From Haematobacter missouriensis (GTDB taxonomy: Bacteria; Pseudomonadota; Alphaproteobacteria; Rhodobacterales; Rhodobacteraceae), in NCBI RefSeq assembly GCF_000740775.1, contig NZ_JFGS01000020.1, positions 1 to 64,000 of the forward strand: 64,000 nt of DNA. Direction: 5' to 3'. Positions 8,904-18,880 of this stretch are shown piece after piece. Within the stretch, counting starts at the first letter, position 1, and each line of letters opens with the position of its first letter. The notes under the pieces were generated by a model. It saw nothing but the letters and a program-made list of their open reading frames with translations, did no database searches and was not told where the DNA came from. A program made the position numbers and the translations under genes.

Positions 8904-11900
8904 CTAGCGGCTGTCCGTCTCTGCCGCGTCACGGGGAACCGGCGCAGCCGCTCCGTCGGCAGCGTCCTCGGTTTGCCGGGTCACCTCGACGGTATGGGAG
9001 CCGTCCTGTCTGGTCACCGCGACGTGGTAGCGGCGACCGTCGGGAAGTCGGATATCGGCCTCATAGCCCGGCCAGTCGGGTGGGATGTTCGGCTCCACGC
9101 GCAGATTTCCATCGGCCAGCGTGATGCCGAGGATCCCCTCCACCGCAGCCCGGTAGAGCCAGCCTGCCGAGCCGGTATACCACGTCCAGCCCCCGCGACC
9201 GCGCTTATCGCCGATGCCATAGACATCCGCCGCCACGACATAGGGTTCCACCCTGTAGCGATCCGCCTCCGCGCGGTTCTCCGCATGCGAGACGGGGTTG
9301 ATCATGTCGAAAAGGCCATGCGCATCCGAACCCCGGCCCATTCGCGCCAGCGCATAGACCATCCACGCCGCGGCATGCGTGTACTGCCCCCCGTTTTCCC
9401 GCACGCCAGGGGGGTAGCCCTGGATATAGCCGGGGTCGCGGGCCTCGCCATCCGCACCGCCGACAAAGGGCGGCTGGAACAGGCGAATGAGACCCGCCTC
9501 TGTATCCACCAGATGTGACAGGGCCGCATCCACCGCGATGGTTGCATGGTCCTCCGGGGCGATGCCGGAGATGGCGGCCCAGCTCTGCGCGATGGAATCG
9601 ATGCGGCAAGCATCGCTTTCTTGGCTTCCGAGCGGCGCCCCGTCGTCATAATAGCCGCGGCGATACCACCCTCCGTCCCATCCCGCCGCTTCCAGCGCCT
9701 GCGCCAGCCGCTCCCGATGCGCCTGCCAGCGGTCGGCGCGCTCCGCCTCGCCCCGCGCCCGCGCGAAGGGCGCGAAGGCGTCGAGCGTGGTGGCAAGGAA
9801 CCAGCCAAGCCAGACGCTCTCTCCCCGGCCCTTTTCGCCCACGCGGTTCATCCCGTCGTTCCAGTCGCCGCCAAGGATCAGCGGCAGGCCATTCGCCCCC
9901 GTCCGCTCCACGGCGAGGTCGAGCGCGCGGGCGCAGTGTTCGTAGAGAGGCGCCGTCTCCGCGCTGTGACCGGGGGTGTAGAAGGCATCATGCTCCCCTT
10001 CCTCCAGCCTCCGGCCCTCCAGCCAGGGCAGCGGATGGTCCAGCAAGGCGGTATCGCCGGTGGCCGCCACATAACGCTCCGTCAGATGGCCCAGCCACAC
10101 CACATCGTCGGAGATCATCGTCCTGACGCCCGCGCCCGTCGCAGGCAACCACCAGTGCTGCACATCCCCCTCAGGGAACTGGCGGCCGGCGGCGTTCAGG
10201 ATCTGTGCGCGGGCGAGGGAAGGGTCTTGTAACAGGAGGGCGCTCGTATCCTGCAACTGGTCCCTGAAACCGAAGGCGCCGGAGGCCTGATAGAAGGCGC
10301 TCCTGGCGCGGATGCGGCACGCGATCGCCTGATAGGGCAGCCAGCCGTTTATCATGAGATCAAGCTTCGGATCCGGGGTACTGACCTGCAGGGTATCCGT
10401 GATACCGCGCCATTCCCCTGCCGCGGCGGCAAGAGCGGCCTGCCAGGCATCCTCCCCCAGCACGCGAGCGGGGAGATGATCGACATCAGCCTCCTCCCCA
10501 TCGCCGAGCGCGAATGTCACACTGCGGCTGGCACCGGGGGGAAGGGTCACTTCCGAGATGAGCACGGCGCAGGGATCGCCCTCCGTCTCCAGAGAGGACC
10601 CCGGCCAACCGTCCACCAGCGCTGCGGGGCGGCGAAGATTGCCCCCCCGGCCGAAGAATGCGGTGCGGGAGCCTAGGAACCCCGTCATGACGCGGTCGCA
10701 GGTGAAGACGGCGGCGTGCCCAACCGCTTCCGTCGCAAAGGGGTTCCGCGCGGCAAGTCCGCCGGAGGCAAGCCGCCGGAACCGGATCATCGGCGCGGTC
10801 CTGCTGCGGTTCTGGCCCAGAACGCATTCCGCATAGCCCGCGACGCGCAGCCGCAACGTCCGCCCGGACCGATTATGGAGCGTGAGACGGGTGAGCTTCG
10901 CCGGCTGATCCGCATGGAGCGTCTGAACGGCCTCCACCTCCAGCCAGTCGGTAAAGGCTCGGAAAGTGGTCTGACCGAAGCCGTGCCGCACCTCGTAGAG
11001 CGCCAGCGGATCGTCGGAGAGGCCGGCAAAGGGTGTCGCGATACGACCGCTTTCCGTATCGTGGATGAAGAAGCCCTCGCCCGGGGGGTCTATGACCGGA
11101 TCGTTCGACCATGGCGTGATCTGGTGATCACGGGAGTTGACGGACCAAGTGAACCCCGCTCCGGTGGCAGAGACGTGGAAGCCGAATGCGCCGCGCGCGA
11201 TGACGTTGATCCAGGGATGCGGTGTCGCTTCGCCGTGGCGGAGACGGACGACATAGCTCCGCCCATCAGCGGAAAAGCCGCCGTAGCCGTTCCAGAAGCG
11301 CAGAGCTTCTTCCGGAAAGGCAGGGGGCGGCAGAGCTTTTACCGGCAGGGCGGGCGGCGGCGCCTTCGGGGCAACGCTCTCCTCCGCGATGGTGTCGAGC
11401 CGATGGATCTGCTCGGACAGCCGCCCGTTGCGGGCATGTATCGAAATCCGCGCGGCGGCCAGGAGCGTGTCCAGCGTCTCGCGGCCCAGCATGTCGCGGC
11501 GCAGGACATAGACATTGCCGCCTTCCCCCGTCCTGCGACGCTCATAGCTTTGCGACAGGGCGTTGATCTCGTCCTGCAACTGCTCGGAATAGGAAGTGGC
11601 GCGCTCGTTCAGGATCACCAGATCCGCCAGCACCCCACGCGCGCGGAAGTAGAGATGCATCCTGAGCGCTTTTCGCACGATGGGAAGGTCCGCCTCGCTA
11701 TCAAGTCGGAGCAGGAAGATCGGTACGTCGCCCGATATGCCCGCAGGCCAGAGCGCGGATTGCGGGCCCATCGCCGCCTGCGTCGCGGCATCCATCGCCG
11801 TCAGCGAAAGGTCCGGATAGACCAGCAGCGCGGCATACCGACGAAAGAGCGCGGCTTCCTCCAGCGGGATGTCCAGATGGCGGAGTTGCACCTGCGAATA

Positions 11901-14900
11901 GGTCCAGGCGAGGCGGCTCTCGTGCTCGAAGGTTTCGGCGCGGCTGTAGTGCGCCACCGCCCGCTCCAGTTCCTCGGCCGTGTCGGTGACGACGGTCCAG
12001 AAGATCAGGCTCGCCTCTTTCCGGGGCAAGATGCGGATACGGCGGCGGAGGGAGAATATCGGGTCCAGTGTGAAACCCGTCGCCCCGGTGAGCTCAGCTC
12101 CCTGATCAAATGCGGCAGCCGTACCGAGCGTGCGCCCGCGGCCGATGAAGGCGCGTCGGTCGGTTTCGAACTCGGTACCCCGCCCCTCAGGCGGCCCGCT
12201 CAGGAAATGGGCAAGGTGCAACTGCCTGTCGCCGGCGGTGCGGCGGTTGCGCCGAGCCGTGATGACACGACCATTCTCCCATACCTCCGTGCGGATGAAC
12301 ATTTTGGAGAAGGCGGGATGCGCGGCGTCCGCCTCTGCCCGGTCGAGCACGATCTCCCCATACGAGGTGATCTCTATGGTCCGCGCCTCGGTGCCGAGAT
12401 TGCGGAGCACGATACGACGTCCTTCCGCATTGGCCTCCGCCGCGACGATGACCTCCATCCGGCTGTCGATGCCATGTGCGACCTTGTGGAATTCAGCCTT
12501 GTGATCGGAGAAGACGGCGCCGGCGGTTTCTCGCTTTGCGCGGCGCGGGCTCGTGCTGGCGGACCACCACATGCCCGAGGCCGTGTCTCGAAGGAACAGG
12601 AAGCTGCCGCCGTGGTCGAAGGTCGGATCCGGTCGCCAGCGCGTGACAGCCAGCCTGCCATACGTCATGTAACCCGCGCCGGTGGTGGAGAGCATGACCG
12701 AGTGGTGCCCATTCGAAAGAATGGCCACGGCATTGCGGTTGTCCTCTGGCTCGGGCGCGACGTTCAGGGGCTGCGCTTCCGGGCCGGCGACATGGGCGGG
12801 GCTGGAGGCCGAGTCGCTCCGCGTGAGCGGCACGATCTCCCGGGGTGCCTTTTCCTGCAAGAGCAGCTCCGCCGCCTTGATGACCGGATCGTCGTGAAAG
12901 CGCGTGCGGTGGATGCCGTCGAGGATGGAGTTGCCGATCGCGACGATGCTCATGCCATGGTGATGCGCCATGTAATTCCGAACGACCGCGTATTTCGCGC
13001 CCTCCTGCAACCGGCTGGGGGTGAAGTCCACGGCATCATACGCCCCCTGCGGGCCGAAGGCGCCCATCTTCTCCAGCCGCCGCAGGTTTGCCACCGCCGC
13101 ATGGGGACGGATCTGGCTCGCCAGGAGCGTTGCATAGGGGGCGACGACCACGTCCTGCCCGACCGTGCGTTTCAGGCCCAGCTCGGGCACCCCGAAGGCG
13201 TAATACTGGTAGTTCATCTCCCGGTCCCGGGCGTTGAAGGCGCTCTCCGACACGCCCCATGGGATACCCAGCCGGTTGCCGTGCTGTATCTGCACCGCTA
13301 CTGCCATGGCGTTGGACTGATTCAGGATACCGCCCACGCGCTCCTGCATCACGAGAGGGGGCATGAGGTATTCGAACATCGAGCCGGACCATGACAGCAG
13401 CACACCGCGCCCTTCGAAGGCGGTGACGGGTCGGCCGAGGCGGGTCCAATGCTCCACCGGCAGGTCGCCCTTGGCGATGGCGAAGAAGGAGGCGAGCCGC
13501 GCCTCCGACGCCAGCAGGTCGTAGCAGGACAGGTCGCGCTCACCCAGATCCGGCCTGTAGCCGATGGAGAGGAGGCGCTTCTCCGGGTCCATCAGGAAGC
13601 GGAAATCCATGGCAAAGGCGAGGGAGCGCGCCCGTTCAGCCAGCGCGGCGAGACGCTCTGCCAGACTGTCCTTCTCTTCCCAGCCGGCGAGCGAGTCGCC
13701 CGTCATCGCGTCACAGGTGGCTTTCAGCGCATTGGCCCACCAGACGAGTTCCGCAGTGGTGGCGTGACCTGCCTCCCGTTCGAGGTCGAGGCTCAACTTG
13801 CGGATATCCTCGGCGATGACGGCGAGGTTGATCGCGCGCACCGGGGCGAGCTGCGGTTCATCGAGATAGCTGGCGAGGCTCCGGGCGAAACCGTCGATCC
13901 GCTCCTCGATCCGGCGGCGGAGAGGGCGGAGTGTGCGGCGGTCGTCCGGCACGGCGGCATGGCGCTCCCGCACCAGGGCGAGCACGTCTCCGATCCCGTC
14001 CAGATTGCCCAGCATGTTGACGGACGGGTTCCGGCTCCACTCTCGAAGCGCGGAAGACAGCGTGACCAGGTGTCCGGCGAGGTTGCCGCTGTCCACGGCG
14101 GAGACATATCGCGGCTCCAGCACGGCGAGGTTCGCCGTGTCATACCAGTTGTAAAGATGGCCCCGATACTTCTCCATCCTCTCCAGCGTGCCGAGGGACT
14201 GTTCTATGCGGCCCACGGCGACCTCGAAGCTGATCCAGCCGAAATCGCGCGCCGTGAGGACGGAAAGCAGATAAAGCCCGATGTTGGTGGGGGAGGTCCG
14301 CTCGGCGATCTTCGGGGCCGGGGCTTCCTGAAAGTTGTCGGGGGGCAGCCAGTTCGATTCTGCGGTGACGAAGGTTTCGAAATACCGCCAGGTGAGGCGC
14401 GCCGTCCGGCGCAGTGTATCACGGTCCGCGGGACGGATGTTAAGCCGATCCTCCGTGGCGAGCGGGCGGCTCACCTCCCATGCTGCAAGCGGCGCCAGTG
14501 TCCAGATAAGTGCGAAGGGCAGGGCGACGGCCAGACCGGCGGGGTTAAGAAGCGCAACCGCAACAAAGAGGCCCAGCCCGATCACCGGCGATATCCACAT
14601 GTAGCGCAGGTAGTCCTTCAAGTCTGACCGCGCACTCACATGCACCTGCTGGGCCGTGCGCCATTCGAGCAGATGCTTGCGTGAGACGAACATGCGGTAG
14701 AGGGCGCGCACGATCGCATCGCCCATCTTTACCGCGAGATGGGCCATGAAGGTGAGCCGCAGGCCGAATTCCACCAGAAGGCCGCGCCCCTCGCTCAGCA
14801 CGACGTGGATGTGGCTCCGGGCAGAGGTTCCGCGCTGCCGGGGCACGACGCCGATCAAGAAGTTGGCAAGCGGCACGAAGATGAAAGTCAGGACAAGACC

Positions 14901-17900
14901 TACCTGCCACCAGAGCGCGGCGTTGAACGGCATCGTGAGCCAGCCTATGGCGGACGCCAGAACCCAGGCGATGGGGACCAAGGTGCGGCGCAGGTTGTCC
15001 ACCATCTTCAGCCGTGCCACGCCGTTCAGGCCGTTCGTCGGGTCGAGGATGAAGGGTAGAAGCTGCCAGTCCCCCCTTGCCCAGCGATGCTGGCGAGAGA
15101 CATCCACTTCGTAGCGGGTCGGGAAATCCTCGATCACCTGGACATCTGAGACGAGCGCCGCGCGGGCCAGAGATCCTTCGATCAGGTCATGGCTCAGAAC
15201 GGCATTTTCCGGCAGGCGGTTGTCGATCGCGGCATCGAAGGCGCGAACATCATAGATACCCTTGCCGGTGAAGCTCCCCTCGTCCAGCAGGTCCTGATAG
15301 AGGTCGGACACGGCAAAGACATAGGGGTCAAGGCCACGGTTGGCGGAGAACACCCGCTGGAAAACCGAGCTTTCCGCTCCGGATGTGAGGGAGGGCGTGA
15401 CGCGCGGCTGAAGGATGCCGTGTCCGCGCGTGACAAGGCCCGTCTTGGGATCGTTGCGGGGCCGGTTCACCGGGTTGTCGATCTTGCCGACCAGATCGGC
15501 GATGGAATCGCGCGGCAGACGGGTATCCGCATCAAGCGTCACCACGTAGCGCACCCCATCCGGCGGGCGGGGGCCTGTGTCGAGGAAGGTGGTGTCGCCC
15601 TCACCCTCCAGTAGCTGGTTCAGCTCGCTGAGCTTGCCGCGCTTGCGCTCCCACCCCATCCAGACGCCTTCGGCAGCATTGAACAGGCGGCGGCGATGCA
15701 GAAGGAAGAACCGTCGCCGCCCGTCATGGGCATAGCGCTCGGCCAGAAGGTCAATGCCGTTTCGGGCATAGGCGACCAGTTCGTCGTCGGAAGGCTGCGT
15801 CTCCTCCGCCGCATCCGCCCAGTCGGAGAGCAATGCAAAGGATACCTCGCCGCGCGGGTTCGCGAGGTAGTGGCGCTCAAGATTGCCCAGCAGGTCATCG
15901 ATCGTGTCGTAGTCGGTAAGCAGGGAGGGGATAACCACCAGCGTCCGCGCCTCAGGAGGGATGGCATCGGTGTAGTCATAGGCGGGTAGCCGCGCCGGTG
16001 GCACGAGCCGCGAGGAGACGAGACTCACCAGTGCCATCGCAGCATCCGAGGCCGGAACCAGCGCCAGCAGGATAAGCACGATGGAAACGGGGAGCGGCAG
16101 CATCGGCTGGGCGGGAAGCGTGAGGGCCAGCAGCCCGGCGATGATCACGGACAGCACCAACACCGGCACGAAGATCGCCGGCCAGCCCAGCCGTTGCGCA
16201 AAGCGAAGGCAGCGTTCCCCGAAGCGCGTCCGGTAGCCGCAGGCTTGTTCCAGCTCGCCGAGCCTGTCGCCGACCAGCACCCGCCCGACCTCTGGCCCGA
16301 CCTCGTGAGGCGCATCGTGCGGGGGGGCGGCGGGACTTCCCGCGTCACCGGTGCGGGTATCTGCGGCGTCTGCCTGCGCCTGTGGTTCCGTTGGGCGGGC
16401 GGCGAAGCCATTCGGATCACCTGCGCCTGAAAGAGTACCCGCCGCCTCGGAACTGACCGGGGCGCGGGACGCGTCGGGGGCCTGCGCAGGCAAAATGAGT
16501 GAACGATCATTCCTCCGATCATCCGGGTGCGATGCGTTCCCGGTCGAAGCCAAAGGAGGCGTGCCGGACAGGGGCGCGCCTGCTCCGGCATCCTGCAAGG
16601 GAGGGGGGGCCTCCGGCTGCGTAGGAAAGCGCCGCTCCGGTTCAGCACCAGAGCGGAGGCTTTCTGCCGCTCCTTCACCCGATGCGGGGATGCGAGCCGA
16701 TTGCGCCGCATCAGGCGTCAGGCGCGTGTCCCTATCATCTGGCCCGGTTGAGCCCGGCCCGGTTGTGTCAGGTCCGATCGCGTCAGGCCGTCCGCCCGCA
16801 TCCCGCGGCCCATCTGCGTCATGAAACCCGTCTGGATCATGTGGCCTTTCCGTCCGGGCGAGGGCGACGGCTTTTTCCGCCACCTCCACCTCGTCGAGCC
16901 GGCCATGCCGCGCCACGCGTTCGACCGTGTCGCGGTAGGAGTTGCGTGACGGCTTGTCGAGACGGCCATAATCGGAAGACTGCCGGAGCACCCTGTCGAC
17001 TGCGCTGACCTTTTCGAACCATGTCAGCCAGTCCACGTCGTCCACCAGCCTCAGGCTGCGGATGATATTGCCGCTGGAGACATTGCTCGCCGACTGGCGT
17101 GCATGTTCCAGCGCAACCATGCGCTCGGCAGTGGTCCCGCGTTCCGCCAGCCGGGCATCCAGCCACGCCGTGCCCTCGCGGGATATCTGCGTGCCGTCGC
17201 GGAAGCGATAGACGAGCTGGGACGCGAAGGTATCCTCCCGCGCTTCCGCGACATGCGTAGCCAGAAGCAGCGCCACACCGCCATCGCCCGCAGGGATGAG
17301 CATCTGATCGGCGAGCGCGTTGGCCGCAAGCCTCTGCCGACGGGCGCTGTCCACCTGTTCCGATTGCCGGCGGAGGTTTTCGAGAAGCACGAAGCGCAGC
17401 AGCGCTGGAACCGCCCAGAGCTCTCCGATGGTAAGGACACGGCGCGTCTGGTAGCCCTCGACCATCTCCGTCAGGCCGGCGAGCGATATTTCGGAATCCA
17501 CGATTGCCACGTATTGCCAGGCAAGAGCGAAGGCCCGGGGAACCCGCTGCCCGTTGACGAGCGTGATCTGCGGCAGATGGCGGTAGAAGGAAGGGGTGAG
17601 GTCGCGGCGAAGGTGACGGAAGTTTTCCTCCACCACGTGATGGTTGTCGATCAACCATTCGGCGGCGGGGGTGATAAGCTCCCCGTCCCGCGCAGCGGAC
17701 ATGATGGAAAGGTAGTTTCGCGCAATAACCGCCTGATTCTGGTCCAGGCGATCCATGATGCGGAAGGGCTGGAAGGCGTAAAGGTCGGGGCTTTCGCTCT
17801 CCGCCACAGCGGCGCCCGCCGCGCGAAGACTTCCGCCCGACCAGAAGGGGATACGTATGGAGGACGCCTCGGGGCTCGTTCCGTCCACGGTCAAGCCCAA

Positions 17901-17933
17901 TGCCGGTGGGTCATGCAGCGCCTCCCTGAGCAA
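8904..17933 (-). CDS. ndvB: Cyclic beta-1,2-glucan synthase
   Basis: This 3009-residue inner-membrane enzyme makes periplasmic cyclic beta-1,2-glucan from UDP-glucose. In order: an N-terminal region (about 1-360), a low-complexity Pro/Gly/Asp linker (about 361-545), membrane helices (for example AIFVPVLVLSVIIAGLLAL near 594), the GT84 transferase with DADTRLPRDS near 800 and the QxxRW motif in SRQHRWARGDW near 951, further membrane helices, and two large beta-sandwich and glucoamylase-like repeats. A C-terminal GH94 phosphorylase-type domain has the catalytic Asp in GDWNDGMN near 2691, where chain length is controlled. Rhizobial and Brucella homologues are around 2800-2870 residues; most of the excess sits in the linker. 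The gene stands alone, and a 48-copy 9-bp array begins 154 bases upstream of the start. Confidence 0.95.
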   Translation of the reverse strand: MLREALHDPPALGLTVDGTSPEASSIRIPFWSGGSLRAAGAAVAESESPDLYAFQPFRIMDRLDQNQAVIARNYLSIMSAARDGELITPAAEWLIDNHHVVEENFRHLRRDLTPSFYRHLPQITLVNGQRVPRAFALAWQYVAIVDSEISLAGLTEMVEGYQTRRVLTIGELWAVPALLRFVLLENLRRQSEQVDSARRQRLAANALADQMLIPAGDGGVALLLATHVAEAREDTFASQLVYRFRDGTQISREGTAWLDARLAERGTTAERMVALEHARQSASNVSSGNIIRSLRLVDDVDWLTWFEKVSAVDRVLRQSSDYGRLDKPSRNSYRDTVERVARHGRLDEVEVAEKAVALARTERPHDPDGFHDADGPRDAGGRPDAIGPDTTGPGSTGPDDRDTRLTPDAAQSARIPASGEGAAESLRSGAEPERRFPTQPEAPPPLQDAGAGAPLSGTPPLASTGNASHPDDRRNDRSLILPAQAPDASRAPVSSEAAGTLSGAGDPNGFAARPTEPQAQADAADTRTGDAGSPAAPPHDAPHEVGPEVGRVLVGDRLGELEQACGYRTRFGERCLRFAQRLGWPAIFVPVLVLSVIIAGLLALTLPAQPMLPLPVSIVLILLALVPASDAAMALVSLVSSRLVPPARLPAYDYTDAIPPEARTLVVIPSLLTDYDTIDDLLGNLERHYLANPRGEVSFALLSDWADAAEETQPSDDELVAYARNGIDLLAERYAHDGRRRFFLLHRRRLFNAAEGVWMGWERKRGKLSELNQLLEGEGDTTFLDTGPRPPDGVRYVVTLDADTRLPRDSIADLVGKIDNPVNRPRNDPKTGLVTRGHGILQPRVTPSLTSGAESSVFQRVFSANRGLDPYVFAVSDLYQDLLDEGSFTGKGIYDVRAFDAAIDNRLPENAVLSHDLIEGSLARAALVSDVQVIEDFPTRYEVDVSRQHRWARGDWQLLPFILDPTNGLNGVARLKMVDNLRRTLVPIAWVLASAIGWLTMPFNAALWWQVGLVLTFIFVPLANFLIGVVPRQRGTSARSHIHVVLSEGRGLLVEFGLRLTFMAHLAVKMGDAIVRALYRMFVSRKHLLEWRTAQQVHVSARSDLKDYLRYMWISPVIGLGLFVAVALLNPAGLAVALPFALIWTLAPLAAWEVSRPLATEDRLNIRPADRDTLRRTARLTWRYFETFVTAESNWLPPDNFQEAPAPKIAERTSPTNIGLYLLSVLTARDFGWISFEVAVGRIEQSLGTLERMEKYRGHLYNWYDTANLAVLEPRYVSAVDSGNLAGHLVTLSSALREWSRNPSVNMLGNLDGIGDVLALVRERHAAVPDDRRTLRPLRRRIEERIDGFARSLASYLDEPQLAPVRAINLAVIAEDIRKLSLDLEREAGHATTAELVWWANALKATCDAMTGDSLAGWEEKDSLAERLAALAERARSLAFAMDFRFLMDPEKRLLSIGYRPDLGERDLSCYDLLASEARLASFFAIAKGDLPVEHWTRLGRPVTAFEGRGVLLSWSGSMFEYLMPPLVMQERVGGILNQSNAMAVAVQIQHGNRLGIPWGVSESAFNARDREMNYQYYAFGVPELGLKRTVGQDVVVAPYATLLASQIRPHAAVANLRRLEKMGAFGPQGAYDAVDFTPSRLQEGAKYAVVRNYMAHHHGMSIVAIGNSILDGIHRTRFHDDPVIKAAELLLQEKAPREIVPLTRSDSASSPAHVAGPEAQPLNVAPEPEDNRNAVAILSNGHHSVMLSTTGAGYMTYGRLAVTRWRPDPTFDHGGSFLFLRDTASGMWWSASTSPRRAKRETAGAVFSDHKAEFHKVAHGIDSRMEVIVAAEANAEGRRIVLRNLGTEARTIEITSYGEIVLDRAEADAAHPAFSKMFIRTEVWENGRVITARRNRRTAGDRQLHLAHFLSGPPEGRGTEFETDRRAFIGRGRTLGTAAAFDQGAELTGATGFTLDPIFSLRRRIRILPRKEASLIFWTVVTDTAEELERAVAHYSRAETFEHESRLAWTYSQVQLRHLDIPLEEAALFRRYAALLVYPDLSLTAMDAATQAAMGPQSALWPAGISGDVPIFLLRLDSEADLPIVRKALRMHLYFRARGVLADLVILNERATSYSEQLQDEINALSQSYERRRTGEGGNVYVLRRDMLGRETLDTLLAAARISIHARNGRLSEQIHRLDTIAEESVAPKAPPPALPVKALPPPAFPEEALRFWNGYGGFSADGRSYVVRLRHGEATPHPWINVIARGAFGFHVSATGAGFTWSVNSRDHQITPWSNDPVIDPPGEGFFIHDTESGRIATPFAGLSDDPLALYEVRHGFGQTTFRAFTDWLEVEAVQTLHADQPAKLTRLTLHNRSGRTLRLRVAGYAECVLGQNRSRTAPMIRFRRLASGGLAARNPFATEAVGHAAVFTCDRVMTGFLGSRTAFFGRGGNLRRPAALVDGWPGSSLETEGDPCAVLISEVTLPPGASRSVTFALGDGEEADVDHLPARVLGEDAWQAALAAAAGEWRGITDTLQVSTPDPKLDLMINGWLPYQAIACRIRARSAFYQASGAFGFRDQLQDTSALLLQDPSLARAQILNAAGRQFPEGDVQHWWLPATGAGVRTMISDDVVWLGHLTERYVAATGDTALLDHPLPWLEGRRLEEGEHDAFYTPGHSAETAPLYEHCARALDLAVERTGANGLPLILGGDWNDGMNRVGEKGRGESVWLGWFLATTLDAFAPFARARGEAERADRWQAHRERLAQALEAAGWDGGWYRRGYYDDGAPLGSQESDACRIDSIAQSWAAISGIAPEDHATIAVDAALSHLVDTEAGLIRLFQPPFVGGADGEARDPGYIQGYPPGVRENGGQYTHAAAWMVYALARMGRGSDAHGLFDMINPVSHAENRAEADRYRVEPYVVAADVYGIGDKRGRGGWTWYTGSAGWLYRAAVEGILGITLADGNLRVEPNIPPDWPGYEADIRLPDGRRYHVAVTRQDGSHTVEVTRQTEDAADGAAAPVPRDAAETDSR

Positions 17934-18086
17934 CGGGCGGCGATCTGAATACCTCGCTCACCCGAGCTGCAACGCGGCGAAAGCGGCGTTGTTCCCTAAG
18001 CGCGAGGCTTGCTTGACCGCTCTGTGCGCGCCGCCCGAACTTTAAGCGACCCATCTCCTTGCGCCTGTCCTGCGGGCAGAAGACGC

Positions 18087-18518
18087 CAGTCGGTGCAGTC
18101 GGTGCAGTCGGTGCAGTCGGTGCAGTCGGTGCAGTCGGTGCAGTCGGTGCAGTCGGTGCAGTCGGTGCAGTCGGTGCAGTCGGTGCAGTCGGTGCAGTCG
18201 GTGCAGTCGGTGCAGTCGGTGCAGTCGGTGCAGTCGGTGCAGTCGGTGCAGTCGGTGCAGTCGGTGCAGTCGGTGCAGTCGGTGCAGTCGGTGCAGTCGG
18301 TGCAGTCGGTGCAGTCGGTGCAGTCGGTGCAGTCGGTGCAGTCGGTGCAGTCGGTGCAGTCGGTGCAGTCGGTGCAGTCGGTGCAGTCGGTGCAGTCGGT
18401 GCAGTCGGTGCAGTCGGTGCAGTCGGTGCAGTCGGTGCAGTCGGTGCAGTCGGTGCAGTCGGTGCAGTCGGTGCAGTCGGTGCAGTCGGTGCAGTCGGTG
18501 CAGTCGGTGCAGTCGGTG
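18087..18518. repeat. Perfect tandem array, 48 copies of a 9-bp unit
   Basis: The unit CAGTCGGTG repeats exactly 48 times (432 bases) without a single mismatch. It lies between the divergent ndvB and sppA-like genes, 154 bases from the ndvB start and 362 bases from the sppA start. No stop codon occurs in any of the six frames because 9 is a multiple of 3, giving artificial open frames such as (QSV)n and (HRL)n; none has family similarity or a credible ribosome site. There are no spacers, so it is not CRISPR. Complete homogeneity points to recent slippage expansion. Confidence 0.98.
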
Positions 18519-18880
18519 GAAATTCCGCAGCACTTCGATGGGACGAATTCTATGGAGCCCTGGCTGATGGGGATCCGGTCGGACGCTTGTGAGGACACCC
18601 GGGGCTACCTGTTGTTCGGACATGACACCGCACATGGCCGACGGGTGATCAGCAATTGGGATCCAATGATACGCCTTTTGCTGCGCCATGCCGGCACCCG
18701 TAACGGGCCGGCCCTGTCAGACATCTGCTGCTCGCCGTCGCGCTCCACCGCATGTAACCAAAATCCTTCTGGCCTGCCGCCGATTCACCGCTTTTTGAAA
18801 GAAGTTGTCGCCAGCCCGCCTACGCCCGTGCGGTGACAGGACGGCGGCACCCCTTGCCGGGGGAGGGTATCCGCGCATAA
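18519..18880. other. Intergenic region between the 9-bp array and the sppA-like gene
   Basis: I see no gene, RNA or element in this 362-base stretch. It must contain the promoter of the sppA-like gene, but no convincing sigma-70 hexamers stand out. A GGGGGAGGG ribosome site precedes the next start. Confidence 0.5.

Noticed and set aside
10716-13394. An 892-codon open frame antisense to ndvB
   Set aside because: It is a by-product of high GC content in the third codon position of ndvB. It has no family similarity and no ribosome site.
18009-18836. Open frames through the 9-bp array encoding QSV, GAV, HRL or TDC repeats
   Set aside because: The 9-bp unit has no stop in any frame, so all six are open by construction. 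None has a credible start region or conserved flanks.
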